Below, piece after piece: positions 61,096-64,000 of a stretch of DNA of 64,000 nucleotides. Each line of letters opens with the position of its first letter. Position 1 is the first letter of the stretch. The stretch covers positions 1 to 64,000 of the forward strand of contig JAQGIP010000099.1 of assembly GCA_028291055.1 (NCBI GenBank). The letters are read 5' to 3'. Both the position numbers and the translations under genes were made by a program. This DNA comes from Caulobacter sp. GTDB taxonomy: Bacteria > Pseudomonadota > Alphaproteobacteria > Caulobacterales > Caulobacteraceae. The notes beneath the pieces are model-generated. The model had not been told where the DNA came from, made no database searches, and saw nothing but the letters and a program-made list of their open reading frames with translations.

Positions 61096-62643
61096 TCAGA
61101 CTGGGGCGGCCGCATCCTCGCGCCGCCGGTCCAGCGAGGCGCGCACCGCCTCATGGTCGACCCGGCCCCGCCGGTAGGCCATCAGGATGACCATGCCGAG
61201 GCCGGTGATCACCGCCGCGCCGGGCCCATAGGCCAGCCCCAGGCTGGTCACGGCGGTGGGCGATATGGAAACCACCTTGCCCAGCCCGGCTGCGTCCAGG
61301 CCGTGGGGGAAGCCGATCGCGTCCAGCACCACGCCGGCGATCAGGGCGCCCAGGCCGCTGGAGGCCTTGGCGGCCAGGCTGATGCCCGCGAAATAGAGCC
61401 CTTCGCGCCGGGCCCCGAACAGATGCTCGTGCTCGTCGGCGGCGTCGGCCATCATCGACTGGAAGCCGATCACCGCGAAGCTGACGCCCACGCCGAAGAC
61501 CACGGCGGCCAGGGAGAGGACCAACACCTCCGTGCCGGCGGGGGTCAGGCCGGTGACGCGTAGGATGACCGGGACCACCTGGCTGAGCGCCACGAGGCCG
61601 ATGCCGATCATCGAGGTGACCCGCTTTTCCAGCACCCGGGCCAAGGCGCCGGCGATGAAGACGCCGAAGAACAGCCCCACCACCGCGATCAGGCTGATCA
61701 CCAGGATGGCCTGGCTGGGCAGCTTCCAGAAATAGGTGTTGGCGTGCAGGGTCAGCGCCGCGGCCGTGCCCATGGAGATGAACACCACCAGGCAGGCGGT
61801 GAAGAGGATGCGGAAGGAGGGGTTGGCGAAGACCTCGGCCACCTCCGACGTGAACCGCCCGAAGGCCTTGCCCTGGCCGGGGGCGGCGGCATGCAGCCGG
61901 TGGCGCGCGCGCAGGGTGCCGAAGGTCGACAGGGCCGCGCCCGCCAGCACCACCGCGCCGCAGGCCCAGGCCATCGGCCCATAGGCGTCGCGATGGGTCT
62001 GACCGCCTGGGCCTTTCAGGAAGACGCCATAGGCCAGGTAGATGGCGGCCCCATTGGCGAGCACGCCGAACAGCACCCGTCCGGCCACGATGGTCGAGCG
62101 TTCGGCATAGTCGTCCGACAGCTCCGCGCCGAGCGCGATATAGGGCACCTGGAAGAGGGAGATGCAGATGCGCACCCCCAGCAGCAGGGTCAGGGCATAC
62201 GCGAACAGGGCCCATCCCGTGAGCCCGGCGGGGATCGAAAACAGCAGGCCCAGCGTCACCACCAGGGGAACGGCGCTCAGCAGCATATAGGGGTGGCGGC
62301 GGCCGTGCCTGGAGCGGCTGTTGTCCGACAGCGAGCCCACCAGCGGGTCGACCACCGAATCCACCACCAGGGCGATGCCCAGGGCCAGGCCCGCCGCCGA
62401 CCCCGACATGCCGCACACGATGGTCAGGTAGAACAGCAGCAGCGAGTTGAGGCTGTAGACGGCGGTGTCCTGCACCAGCGCGCCCGACCCATAGGCCGTG
62501 AGCATGCCCAGCCCCAGCCGCTTGCCCCGGGCCGTGTGGTTGGCCCCCGTCGTATCGGCTTGCGGGACCGCCGGCCCCGGCGCTGCAATGGTCAAACGCG
62601 TCTCCCCGTGCGCCGTCTCTCGCGGCGCTCCTTGTACCGGCAA
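61096..62643 (-). CDS. MFS transporter, glycoside-pentoside-hexuronide (GPH) type
   Basis: LLLFYLTIVCGMSGSAAGLALGIALVVDSVVDPLVGSLSDNSRSRHGRRHPYMLLSAVPL; 12 TM pattern. Confidence 0.9.
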   Translation of the reverse strand: MPVQGAPRETAHGETRLTIAAPGPAVPQADTTGANHTARGKRLGLGMLTAYGSGALVQDTAVYSLNSLLLFYLTIVCGMSGSAAGLALGIALVVDSVVDPLVGSLSDNSRSRHGRRHPYMLLSAVPLVVTLGLLFSIPAGLTGWALFAYALTLLLGVRICISLFQVPYIALGAELSDDYAERSTIVAGRVLFGVLANGAAIYLAYGVFLKGPGGQTHRDAYGPMAWACGAVVLAGAALSTFGTLRARHRLHAAAPGQGKAFGRFTSEVAEVFANPSFRILFTACLVVFISMGTAAALTLHANTYFWKLPSQAILVISLIAVVGLFFGVFIAGALARVLEKRVTSMIGIGLVALSQVVPVILRVTGLTPAGTEVLVLSLAAVVFGVGVSFAVIGFQSMMADAADEHEHLFGARREGLYFAGISLAAKASSGLGALIAGVVLDAIGFPHGLDAAGLGKVVSISPTAVTSLGLAYGPGAAVITGLGMVILMAYRRGRVDHEAVRASLDRRREDAAAPV

Positions 62644-62717
62644 GGGCTCACGAGTTACGCGAGGGTTGGCAAGGGCTCAAATGTGCCGAGCGCGCTTTTT
62701 CGTACGCTGGACGGCTG

Positions 62718-63473
62718 TTACACCGGTGGCGTCTCACGCGCCCGCCGTTGCCCCAGGCGCGGAAAGATCATGCCCACCTCCTGGCGATACTGGCGGTAGC
62801 GGTCGCCGAAGGCGGCGACGAGGTCGCGCTCCTCGAACCAGATGGCGATGAGGATGTAGAGGGTCGTGCCGATTGCGAAGACGAGATGGCCGAGGGTCAT
62901 CGCCGGCGCCGCCCAGAAGGCGATGATGAAACCCGTGTAGAGCGGGTGGCGCGACCACTTGTAGAGCAGGGGCGTGACGAACCGCGCCTCGGGTTCGCGC
63001 CGTCCGAGCAGGGCCGCGAACCCCTGGGTCAGGCCGAACAGATGCGGGTGGCTGATCAGGTAGGTGCTGAGCAACACCATGCCCCACCCGACCCAGGACA
63101 GTGCGATCAGCAGGGTGGCGAAGAGGGTGTTGTCCACCCGCCAGACGGACTGGGTGAGCGGACGCCACTGCCAGAAGAGCAACACCAGCGCCAGGCCGGC
63201 GAACACCAGATAGGTGCTGCGTTCCGCCGCTTCGGGCACGAAGCGCGTCCACACCCGCTTGAAGCCGGGCCGCGCCATGACGCTGTGCTGGAGGCCGAAG
63301 ATCGCGAGCAGGGCCAGGTCGATCAGCAGCGAGGGCCATAGGGCGCCGACGTCGCCGGAGTCGATGGATTTCAGAACGAGCAGGCCTTCGACGAAACCCA
63401 TCAGATAGACGATGGCAGCCATGGCGAAGACGTAGCAGAGCACGCTGTAAAGCGCTGTGAGAACCTTGGACAT
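62718..63473 (-). CDS. methanethiol S-methyltransferase-like (MddA/NnrU-type membrane methyltransferase)
   Basis: FGLQHSVMARPGFKRVWTRFVPEAAERSTYLVFAGLALVLLFWQWRP; KWSRHPLYTGFIIAFWAAPAMTLGHLVFAIGTTLYILIAIWFEERDLVAAFGDRYRQYRQEV. Confidence 0.8.
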   Translation of the reverse strand: MSKVLTALYSVLCYVFAMAAIVYLMGFVEGLLVLKSIDSGDVGALWPSLLIDLALLAIFGLQHSVMARPGFKRVWTRFVPEAAERSTYLVFAGLALVLLFWQWRPLTQSVWRVDNTLFATLLIALSWVGWGMVLLSTYLISHPHLFGLTQGFAALLGRREPEARFVTPLLYKWSRHPLYTGFIIAFWAAPAMTLGHLVFAIGTTLYILIAIWFEERDLVAAFGDRYRQYRQEVGMIFPRLGQRRARETPPV

Positions 63474-63509
63474 GAGGGTCTTTCAAGGCGCGGCCGGGCG
63501 GCCGCGCGC

Positions 63510-63794
63510 CTAGTTGTTGGCGGTCAATGGGTCGATGATCTGGGGCACTTCGGTGATCATGGTGATCGGCAGGCCGGCGAGTTCGGCGTGAGTGCGCACC
63601 ACGGCCTCGTCCTGGGCCAGATAGAGGCAGAAGGTCTTGTCGGCGGCGACATAGCTGTGCAGCCACTGAACGGTGCGATCGAGCTGTTCGATCGCCCCAT
63701 TGGAGGCGCGCGCCGCGCCACAGAGCTCGACGATCGACATGCCGCCGATACCCGCGATGTCGCGCTCCACGATGAACCGCTTGAGCTGAACCAA
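63510..63794 (-). CDS. DUF4242 domain protein
   Basis: KRFIVERDIAGIGGMSIVELCGAARASNGAIEQLDRTVQWLHSYVAADKTFCLYLAQDEAVVRTHAELAGLPI. Confidence 0.82.
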   Translation of the reverse strand: MVQLKRFIVERDIAGIGGMSIVELCGAARASNGAIEQLDRTVQWLHSYVAADKTFCLYLAQDEAVVRTHAELAGLPITMITEVPQIIDPLTANN

Positions 63795-63812
63795 CGTCTG
63801 ATCTCCGAATGA

Positions 63813-63889
63813 CTAGTGTGCTGGATCAGAAGTTCGCCAGATTATTGGGTAGAGCTCAGAGCGAACTTCTGATCCAAGAAGCACACTAG
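63813..63889. repeat. long inverted repeat A
   Basis: ctagtgtgctggatcagaagttcgc ... gcgaacttctgatccaagaagcacactag. Confidence 0.92.
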
Positions 63890-63903
63890 AGCGAAGCATT
63901 TCT

Positions 63904-63978
63904 CTAGTGTCCTTATCGATTCCGAAGTTCGTCGGAGCCTGCCACAAACTCATACGAACTTCGGAACCGGGACACTAG
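63904..63978. repeat. long inverted repeat B
   Basis: ctagtgtccttatcgattccgaagttcgt ... acgaacttcggaaccgggacactag. Confidence 0.92.
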
Positions 63979-64000
63979 GGCGGATCATGGGTCCAGACGC

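Overview
High-GC alphaproteobacterial chromosome segment, Caulobacterales-like (Caulobacter/Phenylobacterium) judging by gene content; taxonomy is inference. No rRNA, tRNA, CRISPR array or intact transposase was recognised. Left to right it carries: the N-terminal part of an RTX/hemolysin-type Ca-binding protein (minus strand, runs off the left edge); an AMP-dependent acyl-CoA ligase; a reduced Tad/Flp secretion locus (cpaB-cpaC-cpaE-cpaF-tadB-tadC, no recognisable pilin, prepilin peptidase or cpaD); a pseudouridine synthase and a BaiN/HI0933-type flavoprotein; efp divergent from epmA-epmB; a LuxR solo; acyl-CoA ligase, acyl-CoA dehydrogenase and a TonB receptor; a regulator with an internally duplicated helix-turn-helix; an M23 peptidase; a 2-oxoacid:ferredoxin oxidoreductase operon with a GltD-like module; an LdtD/MepK-like pair; a URC uracil-catabolism operon (URC1-URC4-upp) with a repeat- and terminator-bearing leader; an envelope-targeted CHAT / FecR-like / CHASE2 locus; a penicillin acylase; more acyl-CoA ligases and a beta-oxidation cluster; a KirBac channel, amidase, MFS transporter, MddA-like methyltransferase and DUF4242 protein. 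Intergenic structure is rich: at least five REPIN-like inverted REP doublets, a second REP family split by a possible TIR-bounded cassette, a nested palindrome at 16.4 kb and twin palindromes at the right edge. Best candidates for something under-described: the CHAT/FecR/CHASE2 locus with its cassette (35.7-41.7 kb) and the URC operon leader (35.42-35.56 kb).
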